Made by a program: the position numbers and the translations under genes. The notes under the pieces are model-generated. The model was not told the DNA's origin. It worked only from the letters and a program-made list of their open reading frames with translations, and ran no database searches. DNA of 64,000 nt from CAJXQU01 sp965223825 (GTDB lineage: Bacteria > Pseudomonadota > Gammaproteobacteria > CAJXQU01). Numbering within the stretch: the stretch's first letter is position 1; each line of letters starts with the position of its first letter. The DNA lies in the NCBI GenBank assembly GCA_965223825.1, contig OZ245018.1:620001-684000 (forward strand), written 5' to 3'. Shown here piece after piece: positions 8,577 through 16,727 of the stretch.

Positions 8577-9056
8577 TTAACGAGTCGTTGTCGATTCGCT
8601 TACGTCCTCTTCTGGCCAGTTTTGAATATAGTTTTTCATCACACGATTTTCGAATTCAGTTTCTTCAACGATACGACCAAGTAGATCGCCATTCGAAACC
8701 ATACCAATCAGCTTATCTCCATCCATTACTGGAAGGTGACGCACTCGTCGGCCAGTATCGTTATTAAACATTAAGGCCATAGCATCTTTGATTGAGTCTG
8801 CAACATCGCAAGTGACCAATTTTGGTCCCATGATTTCAGATACTTTTGTGGTTTTAATGTCGCAGCCGTGATGATGGATGGTGAACATCACATCACGTTC
8901 AGTAATGATACTGATTGGGTTATTTGCCTCATCGACAATCACGAGTGAGCCGATTCGATGCTGCATCATTTTATCGACAGCGGCGGACATGGTCACATCA
9001 GGTGTGATGGAGTGGCATTGATTGCCTTTTTTGTCCATAAGACTTTTTATGTTCAT
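8577..9056 (-). CDS. CBS-domain pair protein
   Basis: 159 aa built of two CBS motifs: about residues 10-60 (VTMSAAVDKMMQHRIGSLVIVDEANNPISIITERDV) and 75-135 (VTCDVADSIKDAMALMFNNDTGRRVRHLPVMDGDKLIGMVSNGDLL). Such stand-alone CBS pairs bind adenosine nucleotides and act as sensors; no effector domain is attached. The start at 9056 is chosen because GGAGGTCAAT lies directly before this ATG (minus strand); a longer frame to 9116 would bury that ribosome-binding site. It is the last gene of the minus-strand run below hemL, with an 80-bp gap that may hold its own promoter. Confidence 0.87.
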   Translation of the reverse strand: MNIKSLMDKKGNQCHSITPDVTMSAAVDKMMQHRIGSLVIVDEANNPISIITERDVMFTIHHHGCDIKTTKVSEIMGPKLVTCDVADSIKDAMALMFNNDTGRRVRHLPVMDGDKLIGMVSNGDLLGRIVEETEFENRVMKNYIQNWPEEDVSESTTTR

Positions 9057-9136
9057 ATTGACCTCCATGACGGAATTTAATTTTTGTATATCCGTTCTGG
9101 ATCCATCATGACACAAGTCAGATTATTCAGGCAAGA

Positions 9137-10417
9137 CTACAATTCACCCATTACATGTCGAGCCGCGTCTAAAGTGCGATTAATTTCATTATCTGTATGA
9201 GTAATCGAAAGAAACCCTGCTTCGTATGATGATGGTGCGAGATAAATTCCCGCCTCCAACATTCCGTGATAAAAGGTTTTAAACCGTCCTTGATCACAAG
9301 CAACAACTTGAGAAAACAGTTGGATGTCAGTCTCTTCTGTGAAGAAAAAACCGAACATCCCACCGATGCTGTTCGTTGTAAAGGGAATACCTTTTTCTAC
9401 AGCAATCATGCGAAGTCCGGCTGTAAGGGATTGTGTTTTTTCAGTTAGCTGATCGTGAAATCCTTCATTTTCTAGCAGAGACAAGGTCGTTAAGCCTGCA
9501 GCCATTGCGACAGGGTTACCGGATAAGGTGCCTGCTTGGTAAACCGGTCCATCTGGCGCGATGTGATCCATAATTTCACGTTTACCGCCAAAAGCGCCAA
9601 CTGGCATACCACCACCAAGAACCTTACCCAAGGTTGTTAGATCGGGGGTTATGTTGTAATAAGCTTGTGCCCCGCCGAGCGCAACGCGAAACCCTGTCAT
9701 GACTTCATCGAAGATCAATACCGCGCCATAGTCTGAACAAAGTTGACGTAAACCTTCGAGAAACCCGGGTAATGGCGGAATGCAATTCATATTGCCCGCA
9801 ACGGGTTCAACAATAATCGCAGCGATTTGATCGCCGATGTCTTTAAACGTGGCTTCAACGCTAGCGAGATCGTTATACGTGAGTGTTAGCGTATGTTTTG
9901 CTAATGCTTCAGGCACGCCGGGTGAGCTTGGAATACCCAAGGTAAGCGCGCCAGAACCGGCTTTGACGAGTAAAGAATCTGCGTGACCGTGATAACAACC
10001 CTCGAACTTGATGATCGTATCGCGACCGGAATACCCCCGTGCAAGACGAATAGCGCTCATTGTTGCCTCTGTCCCTGAGCTGACCATGCGGACTTTTTCG
10101 ATTGAAGGCATGAGCTCACACACTTTTTCTGCCATACGCATTTCAATTTCCGTCGGTGCACCGAAACTTAACCCGTCTTTAGCCGCTTCTTGCACGGCTT
10201 TAATCACGTCAGGGTGAGCATGACCTAAAATCATTGGGCCCCATGAGCCGACATAATCGATGTATTTTTTTCCGTCAGCATCATAAACAAATGGACCGGA
10301 GGCGCTCTTAAAAAAGATAGGATCGCCACCGACACCGCGAAATGCGCGAACCGGTGAATTGACGCCACCGGGAATAGATTTCTGAGATTCTTCAAAGAGT
10401 TCGTGCGAACGTGTCAT
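9137..10417 (-). CDS. hemL: Glutamate-1-semialdehyde 2,1-aminomutase
   Basis: PLP enzyme that makes 5-aminolevulinate in the C5 pathway of haem synthesis. 426 aa, normal length. The PLP lysine is K265 in TTLGKVLGGGMPVGAFGG; SGTEATMSAIRLARG binds the cofactor phosphate, and IFDEVMTGFRV contains the PLP-contacting Asp. The gene starts 3 bp after the thiE stop codon (minus strand), so it is in one operon with thiD and thiE and with hemJ, another haem gene, upstream. Confidence 0.97.
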   Translation of the reverse strand: MTRSHELFEESQKSIPGGVNSPVRAFRGVGGDPIFFKSASGPFVYDADGKKYIDYVGSWGPMILGHAHPDVIKAVQEAAKDGLSFGAPTEIEMRMAEKVCELMPSIEKVRMVSSGTEATMSAIRLARGYSGRDTIIKFEGCYHGHADSLLVKAGSGALTLGIPSSPGVPEALAKHTLTLTYNDLASVEATFKDIGDQIAAIIVEPVAGNMNCIPPLPGFLEGLRQLCSDYGAVLIFDEVMTGFRVALGGAQAYYNITPDLTTLGKVLGGGMPVGAFGGKREIMDHIAPDGPVYQAGTLSGNPVAMAAGLTTLSLLENEGFHDQLTEKTQSLTAGLRMIAVEKGIPFTTNSIGGMFGFFFTEETDIQLFSQVVACDQGRFKTFYHGMLEAGIYLAPSSYEAGFLSITHTDNEINRTLDAARHVMGEL

Positions 10418-10420
10418 ACT

Positions 10421-11029
10421 TTATTCCTTAACATTAAACAGTGAGGCGTAAGCTGCAGCCGACCGTTGGATATTTGCTGATCCAAAAACGCCGTTAATCG
10501 CCGCAACGAGATCGGCGCCAGCAGCGATCAAGCCACTTGCATTTTCCGGTGTAATACCTCCGATCGCAACAATCGGGATGTTGAGTTTTTCACGCGCTTT
10601 TTTGAGTAAGGCGTGGTTTGCTTGACGCGTCACAACTTTGCTCGTAGTCGGGAAAAAACTCCCAAACGCAACATAATCCGCCCCGGCATTTTGCGCATGT
10701 TCAGCCCGATCAAGCGAGTCATAGCATGTCATGCCGATGATGCGATCGTGCCCAAGTAATTTTCTTGCCGCGCAAAGATCCGGATCGTCTTCACCGAGGT
10801 GTACACCCTGAGCAGAAACCGCGTGCGCGAAATGCGGATCGTCATTAATGATTAGAGGAACGGAAAATTGTTGGCATAACGTTACCAGTTGTTTTGCGTA
10901 AGCGTGATCAGGTACTTTTTTTTCACGATACTGCAGGATACTGCAGCCGCCTTGAAGTGCGTGTTGGACCATGAATAGTGAATGCGAATTATCAGTGATC
11001 GCATAAAGCCCGCGTCGCCAGTTACTCAT
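10421..11029 (-). CDS. thiE: Thiamine-phosphate synthase
   Basis: Joins HMP-pyrophosphate and thiazole phosphate to thiamine phosphate. 202 aa TIM barrel with family motifs LQYREKK (substrate lysine), LIINDDPHFA, GVHLGEDD, GMTCYDSLDRA, YVAFGSFFPTTSK and IPIVAIGGITPENA. Its start overlaps the end of thiD by 8 bp, so the two are coupled. No TPP riboswitch was recognised upstream of the cluster. Confidence 0.95.
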   Translation of the reverse strand: MSNWRRGLYAITDNSHSLFMVQHALQGGCSILQYREKKVPDHAYAKQLVTLCQQFSVPLIINDDPHFAHAVSAQGVHLGEDDPDLCAARKLLGHDRIIGMTCYDSLDRAEHAQNAGADYVAFGSFFPTTSKVVTRQANHALLKKAREKLNIPIVAIGGITPENASGLIAAGADLVAAINGVFGSANIQRSAAAYASLFNVKE

Positions 11030-11819
11030 GGCTTATCTCGACTTTGCGATTGGGGTGAGCTTGATCATATCCAAGTTGCTGACCTTCTTTTAAACTTAAC
11101 CAGGTAAATTTCAGCGCTTGCTCGATCGCGCCCTTCGGTGCTAGGCCATGCGCGAGTAACACCGCGATCGCAGCGGATAAAGTGCAACCTGAACCGTGAA
11201 AAGTACCGGCGAGTTTTTCACAACGGTAGCGTTGGATCCGTCCAGACGATCCGTATAGATCATTGATGACATCGCAATCGTCATGTGTTGAGTGGGCCTC
11301 ATCTGCGCCGGTGATCAAGACGAATTTACATCCCCATTGAATAAGTTGTTGCGCAGCTCGATCAAGATCCTGATGGCCGGAAAGCAGTCGTGCTTCATAA
11401 CGATTTGGTGTGATCACATCACAGTGGGGGAGCAAGTAATCTCGGTAGGCTTCGATTAGTTTTTGTGACGTTAAGTCGGTACCACTACCGGATTTAAAAA
11501 CCGGATCGATCACGAGAGGGCGAGGTAAGAAGTTTTGGAGCGACTCGCTGATCGCGATGATCACATCAGTATCCGTGATCAAACCCATTTTGATCGCCTG
11601 CGGTGGAATATCGTTTGTGATGTGCTGAACCTGATTTTTCAACCAGCCTGCTTCAACAGCTTGCCACTGCATAAATGAACGTGTGTTCTGAATGGTTTGC
11701 GCAGTAAGAATGGGGAGTGCGTGACCGCCGAGTTGAAAAATCGTTTCGATATCGGCTTGTAAGCCCGCGCCACCGGAAGGATCAAGGCCTGCAAAATCAA
11801 GAACGACAGGTTTACGCAT
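11022..11819 (-). CDS. thiD: Hydroxymethylpyrimidine (phosphate) kinase
   Basis: Ribokinase-fold enzyme that phosphorylates HMP and HMP-P for thiamine synthesis. 265 aa from the ATG at 11819, which begins MRKPVVLDFAGLDPSGGAGLQADI, the family's N-terminus; an open frame extends to 11891 but those codons overlap hemJ and are not family sequence. Other landmarks are DPVFKSGSGTDL and the C-terminal anion hole with catalytic Asp equivalent in FHGSGCTLSAAIA, where the usual GTGC is GSGC. It lies 2 bp after hemJ. Confidence 0.94.
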   Translation of the reverse strand: MRKPVVLDFAGLDPSGGAGLQADIETIFQLGGHALPILTAQTIQNTRSFMQWQAVEAGWLKNQVQHITNDIPPQAIKMGLITDTDVIIAISESLQNFLPRPLVIDPVFKSGSGTDLTSQKLIEAYRDYLLPHCDVITPNRYEARLLSGHQDLDRAAQQLIQWGCKFVLITGADEAHSTHDDCDVINDLYGSSGRIQRYRCEKLAGTFHGSGCTLSAAIAVLLAHGLAPKGAIEQALKFTWLSLKEGQQLGYDQAHPNRKVEISHE

Positions 11820-11821
11820 GA

Positions 11822-12241
11822 TCAGAACGGACGGATGACGGCCAGTAAAACGATGGCGATCAAGATCAGTACGGGGAATTCGTTGAGCCAACGATAGAAT
11901 ACATGGCCATGCTGGTTTCGATCATGCTTGAAGTCGACGAGTAATTTCCCGCAATAAATATGGTAAGCCACGAGGATGGCGATCAGGCCCATTTTCACAT
12001 GTAACCAGCCGCCATAATTGTTGAAACCAACCGCACTTGCGAGCCAAAAACCACAAATGATCGTCAGCACCGCACCGGGTGTCATGATACCGAAAAAAAG
12101 TTTACGTTCCATAATTTTAAAACGATCGTTGCTGATCTGATCGTCGCTCATTGCGTGATAAACAAACAGGCGCGGTAGGTAAAATAATCCCGCAAACCAA
12201 GTGACCATAAATATGAGATGGAGTGCTTTTAGCCAGAGCAT
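11822..12241 (-). CDS. hemJ: HemJ-type protoporphyrinogen oxidase (UPF0093 membrane protein)
   Basis: Integral membrane protein converting protoporphyrinogen IX to protoporphyrin IX. 139 aa from the ATG at 12241 (MLWLKALHLIFMVTWFAGLFYLPRLFVYH), which is the usual length; the frame upstream of this ATG belongs to the preceding gene. Four hydrophobic segments are visible, with the conserved His in ALHLIF and Lys in WLHVKMGL. It is 4 bp downstream of the TlpA-like gene and 2 bp upstream of thiD, in a haem/thiamine operon that ends with hemL. Confidence 0.9.
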   Translation of the reverse strand: MLWLKALHLIFMVTWFAGLFYLPRLFVYHAMSDDQISNDRFKIMERKLFFGIMTPGAVLTIICGFWLASAVGFNNYGGWLHVKMGLIAILVAYHIYCGKLLVDFKHDRNQHGHVFYRWLNEFPVLILIAIVLLAVIRPF

Positions 12242-12245
12242 TTGT

Positions 12246-12755
12246 TTATTCCGATCTGAGATTGAGTTGCTGAGCGATGGTATCACCGAGTTTAGCAGGA
12301 TCGATACGGCCAACAAATCGATCGATGATCTGACCGTCTGCGTTGATCAGGATATGTGTCGGTGTGGCGTTGACACCACCAAACGCTAGCGCAACGTCAC
12401 CAAAAATATCCAGTGCGACAGGGAAGGGAAGACCATGTTGTTTACTCATCTCTATGACCCGATCTGGACGATCGTATGGCATAGTCACGCTGATCAGCTC
12501 AAAGCCTTTTGGATGATATCGGTGATATAAATTTACGAGGTCAGGCATCTCTGCGATGCAAATACTGCAAGTGGTTGACCAGAAGCTGAGCAGCACGGGT
12601 TTACCAAGCGAATTTGCCAGCGTTATATGTTGTCCATCGATCAATTTAAAGGTTTGTGTGAGAGGCGCATTCTGATAGCGCGCTTGATTGAGCAAAAACA
12701 TCGACAAAAGAATGCCGATTAGGATGAAAATGATAACTTTATATCGGCGAATCAT
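12246..12755 (-). CDS. TlpA/ResA-like thiol-disulfide oxidoreductase, membrane anchored
   Basis: 169 aa. TM anchor at residues 6-23, then a periplasmic thioredoxin fold with active site C63-S-I-C66 in SFWSTTCSICIAEMPDL and the cis-proline loop NATPTHILI. Such proteins reduce apocytochrome c or other envelope disulfides. It is the first gene of the minus-strand haem/thiamine run and divergent from argC; the link with haem genes makes a cytochrome-maturation role plausible but not proven. Confidence 0.86.
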   Translation of the reverse strand: MIRRYKVIIFILIGILLSMFLLNQARYQNAPLTQTFKLIDGQHITLANSLGKPVLLSFWSTTCSICIAEMPDLVNLYHRYHPKGFELISVTMPYDRPDRVIEMSKQHGLPFPVALDIFGDVALAFGGVNATPTHILINADGQIIDRFVGRIDPAKLGDTIAQQLNLRSE

Positions 12756-12883
12756 GGGGATTGGTGCCTGTAATTAAATTATTCGTCAGGCTATTGACAT
12801 GTGATGAGGCGCGCACTAAGCTGACCCCCAACATTAACGGTCTAACCGAGAATGTTCAAATTATAACAATAAAAATGAATTTG

Positions 12884-12909
12884 AGCGGCTGCGGCCGCTT
12901 TTTCTTTTT
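12884..12909 (+). terminator. Terminator-like hairpin upstream of argC
   Basis: AGCGGC and GCCGCT form a perfect 6-bp stem around TGCG, followed by TTTTTCTTTTTTT on the plus strand. No plus-strand gene lies upstream, so it would act on a leader transcript from the possible promoter TTGACA-N17-TAAGCT at 12794-12822, or block antisense transcription. Confidence 0.55.
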
Positions 12910-12939
12910 TTGGCTTTTGTTATCTTCCCTTAGTATTAT
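12910..12939 (+). promoter_or_regulatory. Probable argC promoter
   Basis: TTGGCT, 18-bp spacer, TATTAT, placed just after the hairpin and T-run; transcription would begin about 50 bp before the argC ATG. Confidence 0.45.
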
Positions 12940-12996
12940 TCTTTTCGACTTAGTTCAGTCATATTTTTTTACAGCAATTGAACGGAGAGCGCACGC

Positions 12997-14028
12997 ATGA
13001 TCAATGTTGGCGTGGTCGGTGGTACTGGTTATACAGGCATCGCACTACTTAGAATTCTCGTTAAACACCCTGAAGTGACTTTGAAGCTGGTGACGTCACG
13101 ATCTGATTCCGGTACGCCAGTGGCTGATATTTATCCGGCGTTACGCGGACATACCGATTTGTGTTTTAGTCAGCCAGATTTCAAAACATTGCGTGATTGT
13201 GATTTAGTGTTTTTCGCCACGCCGAATGGGATCGCGATGCAACTTGTACCTGAGCTTTTAAATGCCGGTGTTCGGATTATTGATCTTGCAGCAGATTTTC
13301 GAATTCAGGATATTGCTGTTTGGGAAAAATGGTACGGCATGGAGCACGTTTGTCCCGATCTTGTTGCGGAGGCCGTTTATGGTCTTCCTGAAATCAATCG
13401 CGATCTGATCCAAAAAGCACGACTGGTGGCTAATCCGGGTTGTTATCCAACGGCGTCTAGTTTGGGGTTTTTACCTCTGCTCGAAGCGGGAGTAGTAGAC
13501 GTGACGAGCTTGATTGCCGATTGTAAATCAGGTGCCAGTGGCGCGGGCCGTGAAGCGAAAGTGACAAGTTTGTTTGCCGAAGTGGGCGATAGCTTTAAAG
13601 CGTATGCGGTTTCTGGTCATCGCCATTTGCCTGAAATTACGCAGACGTTATCCGCAAAAAGTACTTTTGGGCCAGTTCAGCTGACGTTCGTGCCGCATTT
13701 ATTACCAATCTTGCGGGGTATTCACGCCACCTTATACGCCAATTTAACGCAAAATATTGAGCTGCAATCTCTCTATGAAGATCGTTATGCTGGAGAAGCC
13801 TTTGTGGATGTATTGCCCGCTGGATCGCATCCAGATACACGTAGCGTTCGCGGGACTAATCAATGTCGAATTGCGGTTCACCAACCGGAGGGATCAAACC
13901 GAGTGGTGATTCTTTCAGTGATCGATAACCTCGAAAAAGGTGCCGCGGGGCAGGCGGTTCAGAATATGAATATCATGTTTGGTTTTTCTGAAGCAAGTGG
14001 TTTGGATCAGGTTGCGCTTGTTCCATAA
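12997..14028 (+). CDS. argC: N-acetyl-gamma-glutamyl-phosphate reductase
   Basis: NADPH-dependent reductase of arginine synthesis, 343 aa. N-terminal Rossmann motif GVVGGTGYTGIALLRIL at residues 4-20; catalytic C149 in VANPGCYPTASSLG; SGHRHLPEITQ and GIHATLYANL belong to the C-terminal domain. The Shine-Dalgarno GGAGAG is 8 bp upstream of ATG. It starts a plus-strand run argC, DUF6776, bactofilin, erpA with gaps of 5-9 bp, the same order I recall from Pseudomonas aeruginosa. Confidence 0.97.
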   Translation: MINVGVVGGTGYTGIALLRILVKHPEVTLKLVTSRSDSGTPVADIYPALRGHTDLCFSQPDFKTLRDCDLVFFATPNGIAMQLVPELLNAGVRIIDLAADFRIQDIAVWEKWYGMEHVCPDLVAEAVYGLPEINRDLIQKARLVANPGCYPTASSLGFLPLLEAGVVDVTSLIADCKSGASGAGREAKVTSLFAEVGDSFKAYAVSGHRHLPEITQTLSAKSTFGPVQLTFVPHLLPILRGIHATLYANLTQNIELQSLYEDRYAGEAFVDVLPAGSHPDTRSVRGTNQCRIAVHQPEGSNRVVILSVIDNLEKGAAGQAVQNMNIMFGFSEASGLDQVALVP

Positions 14029-14033
14029 CGATT

Positions 14034-14765
14034 ATGCTCACGCCAAGACCTTACGCAAAAGAGCCGCACCGAATTCGACTAAGTTTGTTGATAGTTTGTC
14101 TTGTATTAACGGTTTTGTGGGGTTTCTGGGTTTTTATGGATTACGGCAAATGGCGTCTGATCTATCAGGAAATGACCGAGTCAGAAAGCCAAAAAACCCT
14201 ACTTAATGCGGAGTCGTCAGCCGGAGAATTGGTTGGGGATGCGGATGTGATCGAACTGCGACGACAAATCACGGTGTTGGAACGAGCGGCGCAAGTGGAT
14301 CGCATCGAGCAAAATCAAATACGCGACATGATGACTGAGCTTGAGGATGAGAAGCAGGCTCTCCAAGAAGAACTCGAGTTTTATAAGTATGTATTAATCT
14401 CCTCAAAGGACAATAAGGGTCTGAAGCTACAAGCGCTTCGAATTAAGTCGTTGAATGATAAACAACGTTATCACTACGAACTTTTCTTAACCCGCATTGC
14501 TAAAGGTGGTAGAGTGAGTGGGGGTAAGGTTAAGGTTTCACTGCATGGACAGGGAGCTAGCGGAGTAGAAGATTTAAGTTTGAGTGAGTTATTGGATAAC
14601 GATTCAAAACTAACGTACAAAATCAAGCATTTCAAGCGGTTATCTGGCGTGTTTGTGCTTCCTGAAAACTTTGTTCCAGAGACGGTGACGGTCACTATCG
14701 AACCGAGTGAAGCAGGGAGCAAGCCAATTGAAATGGTTTACCCTTGGTCAGAAATTGTGTCGTGA
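14034..14765 (+). CDS. DUF6776-type membrane-anchored coiled-coil protein
   Basis: 243 aa. One TM segment at about residues 16-35 (LLIVCLVLTVLWGFWVFMDY), then a coiled coil at about 65-120 and a C-terminal beta-rich domain (KLQALRIKSLNDKQRYHYELFLTR onwards), probably periplasmic. I place it in DUF6776 from its shape and its place between argC and a bactofilin gene. Function is unknown; the constant neighbourhood with a cytoskeletal bactofilin suggests an envelope scaffold role, which is inference. Confidence 0.75.
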   Translation: MLTPRPYAKEPHRIRLSLLIVCLVLTVLWGFWVFMDYGKWRLIYQEMTESESQKTLLNAESSAGELVGDADVIELRRQITVLERAAQVDRIEQNQIRDMMTELEDEKQALQEELEFYKYVLISSKDNKGLKLQALRIKSLNDKQRYHYELFLTRIAKGGRVSGGKVKVSLHGQGASGVEDLSLSELLDNDSKLTYKIKHFKRLSGVFVLPENFVPETVTVTIEPSEAGSKPIEMVYPWSEIVS

Positions 14766-14774
14766 GGATTTAGC

Positions 14775-15185
14775 GTGATAGGCAAAAAGAAAAAAAGAAA
14801 AGTAATGCAGGTTGATTCTCTCGTGGGTCAGCATTCTACCGTAAAAGGTGATATGAACTTTACGGGTGGTTTACATATTGACGGTAAGGTTGTTGGTAAT
14901 GTGACATCTGAAGATATGGATAATTCTGTGCTGACGTTAAGTGATCGTGGTAGTGTCGAAGGCGACGTGCATGTTCCTTTTGTGATTTTGAATGGAACCG
15001 TCATTGGTGATGTTTACGCGCATCAGCATATCGAACTCGCGTCGAATGCACGGGTCGAAGGAAATGTGTATTACAATCTACTTGAAATGGCGATGGGGGC
15101 TGAAGTCAATGGCCAACTGGTTCATCAAGTGTCAGGTAGTAATTCTTCGCATTTGTCTATTGGGCATGATGAAGATAAAAAGTAG
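14775..15185 (+). CDS. Bactofilin (polymer-forming cytoskeletal protein)
   Basis: 136 aa with the right-handed beta-helix typical of bactofilins: LVGQHSTVKGDMNFTGGLHIDGKVVGNV, then repeating G-x-V-x-G-D-V turns (SVEGDVHVPFVILNGTVIGDVYAHQHIELASNARVEGNVYY). A short basic N-terminus (IGKKKKRKVMQ) precedes the fold and a polar tail follows. It starts at a GTG codon at 14775 with GAGGATT 6-12 bp upstream. Bactofilins polymerise at the membrane and localise peptidoglycan enzymes; an M23 endopeptidase gene lies 1.5 kb downstream on the other strand. Confidence 0.9.
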   Translation: MIGKKKKRKVMQVDSLVGQHSTVKGDMNFTGGLHIDGKVVGNVTSEDMDNSVLTLSDRGSVEGDVHVPFVILNGTVIGDVYAHQHIELASNARVEGNVYYNLLEMAMGAEVNGQLVHQVSGSNSSHLSIGHDEDKK

Positions 15186-15194
15186 GTAATTGAA

Positions 15195-15551
15195 ATGAAT
15201 GTACAACAAGCACAACCCCAACAAGATGTTTTGATATTTTCAGACGCGGCGGTTAGTAAAGTACGCAAGCTGATTGAAGAAGAGCAGGATGATTCGCTGA
15301 TGTTACGCGTTTTTATTTCCGGCGGCGGTTGTTCTGGTTTCCAATATGGGTTCACGTTTGAAGATAGCATTACTGAAGGTGACGAAGTTGTGGAAAAAGG
15401 CGGGGTGAAGTTACTAGTTGATCCGATGAGTGTGCAGTATCTCATGGGGGCCGAGATTGATTACACCGAAGGTTTAGAGGGTGCGCAGTTTGTGATCCGT
15501 AACCCAAATGCTACAACAACCTGCGGTTGTGGTTCTTCTTTTTCTGTTTAG
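15195..15551 (+). CDS. erpA: Iron-sulfur cluster insertion protein ErpA
   Basis: A-type Fe-S carrier, 118 aa. The three cluster cysteines are present: C46 in SGGGCSGFQYGF and C110/C112 in TTTCGCGSSFSV. The E-D rich segment EDSITEGDEVVEKGGVKLLVDPMS and the family's YLMGAEIDYTEGLEGAQFVI are intact. Last gene of the argC run; the convergent anmK ends 24 bp away with no clear terminator between. Confidence 0.96.
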   Translation: MNVQQAQPQQDVLIFSDAAVSKVRKLIEEEQDDSLMLRVFISGGGCSGFQYGFTFEDSITEGDEVVEKGGVKLLVDPMSVQYLMGAEIDYTEGLEGAQFVIRNPNATTTCGCGSSFSV

Positions 15552-15575
15552 CGGTAACTCGCCAGCAATTCCTGA

Positions 15576-16721
15576 TCACGCATAGATCGCACCAAGCAAT
15601 ACCGGTTTTTTTGCGCCGGTAACGCTTGGAATATTCCCTGGCTTTCCAGCCAATCGGCGATAAGCCAACCACGCAAAAGCAATTGCCTCTACTCGAGAAG
15701 GATGAATCCCAAGCACATCTGATCGGGATAAGGTAATTCCACTCTGATTTTCCTGATTCTTAATACTTTTAAGATATTCGGTGAGCAGCTTTAAGATTTC
15801 CGTATTGAAGGCTCCACCACCACATACAATGACTTCATCGACTGGTCCAGGCAGTGAAGTAATCGCATCGACGAGACTTTTTACCGTTAAATGCTGAAGC
15901 GTTGCTTGTACATCCACAGCTTTGTAGTGAATGTCGCTTCGATCAAGATATGTCTTTAGCCAATTGAGATTGAAATACTCCCTACCGGTGCTTTTAGGCG
16001 TTGTTTTAGCGAAGTACGGATCAGACAGCAATAACGTCAGTAGATCTTGCTGTAGGATTCCTTGTGCTCCCCAAGCACCATCATTATCAAAATGGACAGA
16101 TGTGTCATGTTGAGTAATCCAGTCGTCCATCAATGCGTTGGCTGGGCCCGTGTCAAAGCCGATGACGTTGTTTCTTTGTGCTGCGGGAAGATACGTTATA
16201 TTCGCGATCCCTCCGAGATTAATGATCAAGCGATTGATCTGATTACCGAAGTGAGCGGCATGGAAGCTGGGTGCGAGTGGCGCACCTTGTCCGCCTGCTG
16301 CCATATCCATTTTTCTAAAATCTGCGACGGTTGTGATCCCTGTTTTTGCTGCAATAGTGTTGGGATCTCCCAATTGTAGGGTGTAAGGAAAATGTGTATC
16401 AGGATAATGAAAAAGTGTCTGCCCATGCGATCCAATGGCATCGATTTTTGTTGGGGCAATGTTTGCTTCTGCAAGAAGAGAAAGTGCTGCATTTGCAAAA
16501 CAGTGGCCCAATGTGAGATCAAGCTCAGCGAATTCAGACAGAGTGATAGAAACATTCTCTGTATGAAAAAGTGTGATCGTTGATCGTAGAGCGGGTGGGA
16601 GTGGGAATTCTTTGTAGTGAAGAAGTTGCTCGAACAGACCGTTCTGAGAGATCGAGATTAAGGCAGCATCAATACTATCCGCACTGGTGCCAGACATGAG
16701 CCCAATGTATTTGAGCGTCAT
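15576..16721 (-). CDS. anmK: Anhydro-N-acetylmuramic acid kinase
   Basis: Phosphorylates 1,6-anhydroMurNAc during peptidoglycan recycling. 381 aa, ASKHA fold: N-terminal YIGLMSGTSADSIDAALI (phosphate 1), GSHGQTLFHYP (with the family's catalytic Asp region in TVADFRKMDMAAGGQGAP), LNLGGIANI-type NLGGIANITYL (phosphate 2), FDTGPANALMDDW and VCGGGAFN (adenosine site). It lies 6 bp downstream of the M23 endopeptidase gene (minus strand), a functional link between cutting the wall and reusing its fragments. Confidence 0.95.
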   Translation of the reverse strand: MTLKYIGLMSGTSADSIDAALISISQNGLFEQLLHYKEFPLPPALRSTITLFHTENVSITLSEFAELDLTLGHCFANAALSLLAEANIAPTKIDAIGSHGQTLFHYPDTHFPYTLQLGDPNTIAAKTGITTVADFRKMDMAAGGQGAPLAPSFHAAHFGNQINRLIINLGGIANITYLPAAQRNNVIGFDTGPANALMDDWITQHDTSVHFDNDGAWGAQGILQQDLLTLLLSDPYFAKTTPKSTGREYFNLNWLKTYLDRSDIHYKAVDVQATLQHLTVKSLVDAITSLPGPVDEVIVCGGGAFNTEILKLLTEYLKSIKNQENQSGITLSRSDVLGIHPSRVEAIAFAWLAYRRLAGKPGNIPSVTGAKKPVLLGAIYA

Positions 16722-16727
16722 TTCAAA

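Noticed and set aside
12242..12760. TPP riboswitch ahead of the thiD-thiE cluster
   Set aside because: No thi-box (CTGAGA...ACCTGA arrangement) was seen upstream of the TlpA-like gene or of thiD.
12761..13000. 79-codon plus-strand frame upstream of argC
   Set aside because: It crosses the terminator-like hairpin, has no ribosome-binding site or family sequence, and overlaps the argC start; the region is better read as promoter and leader.
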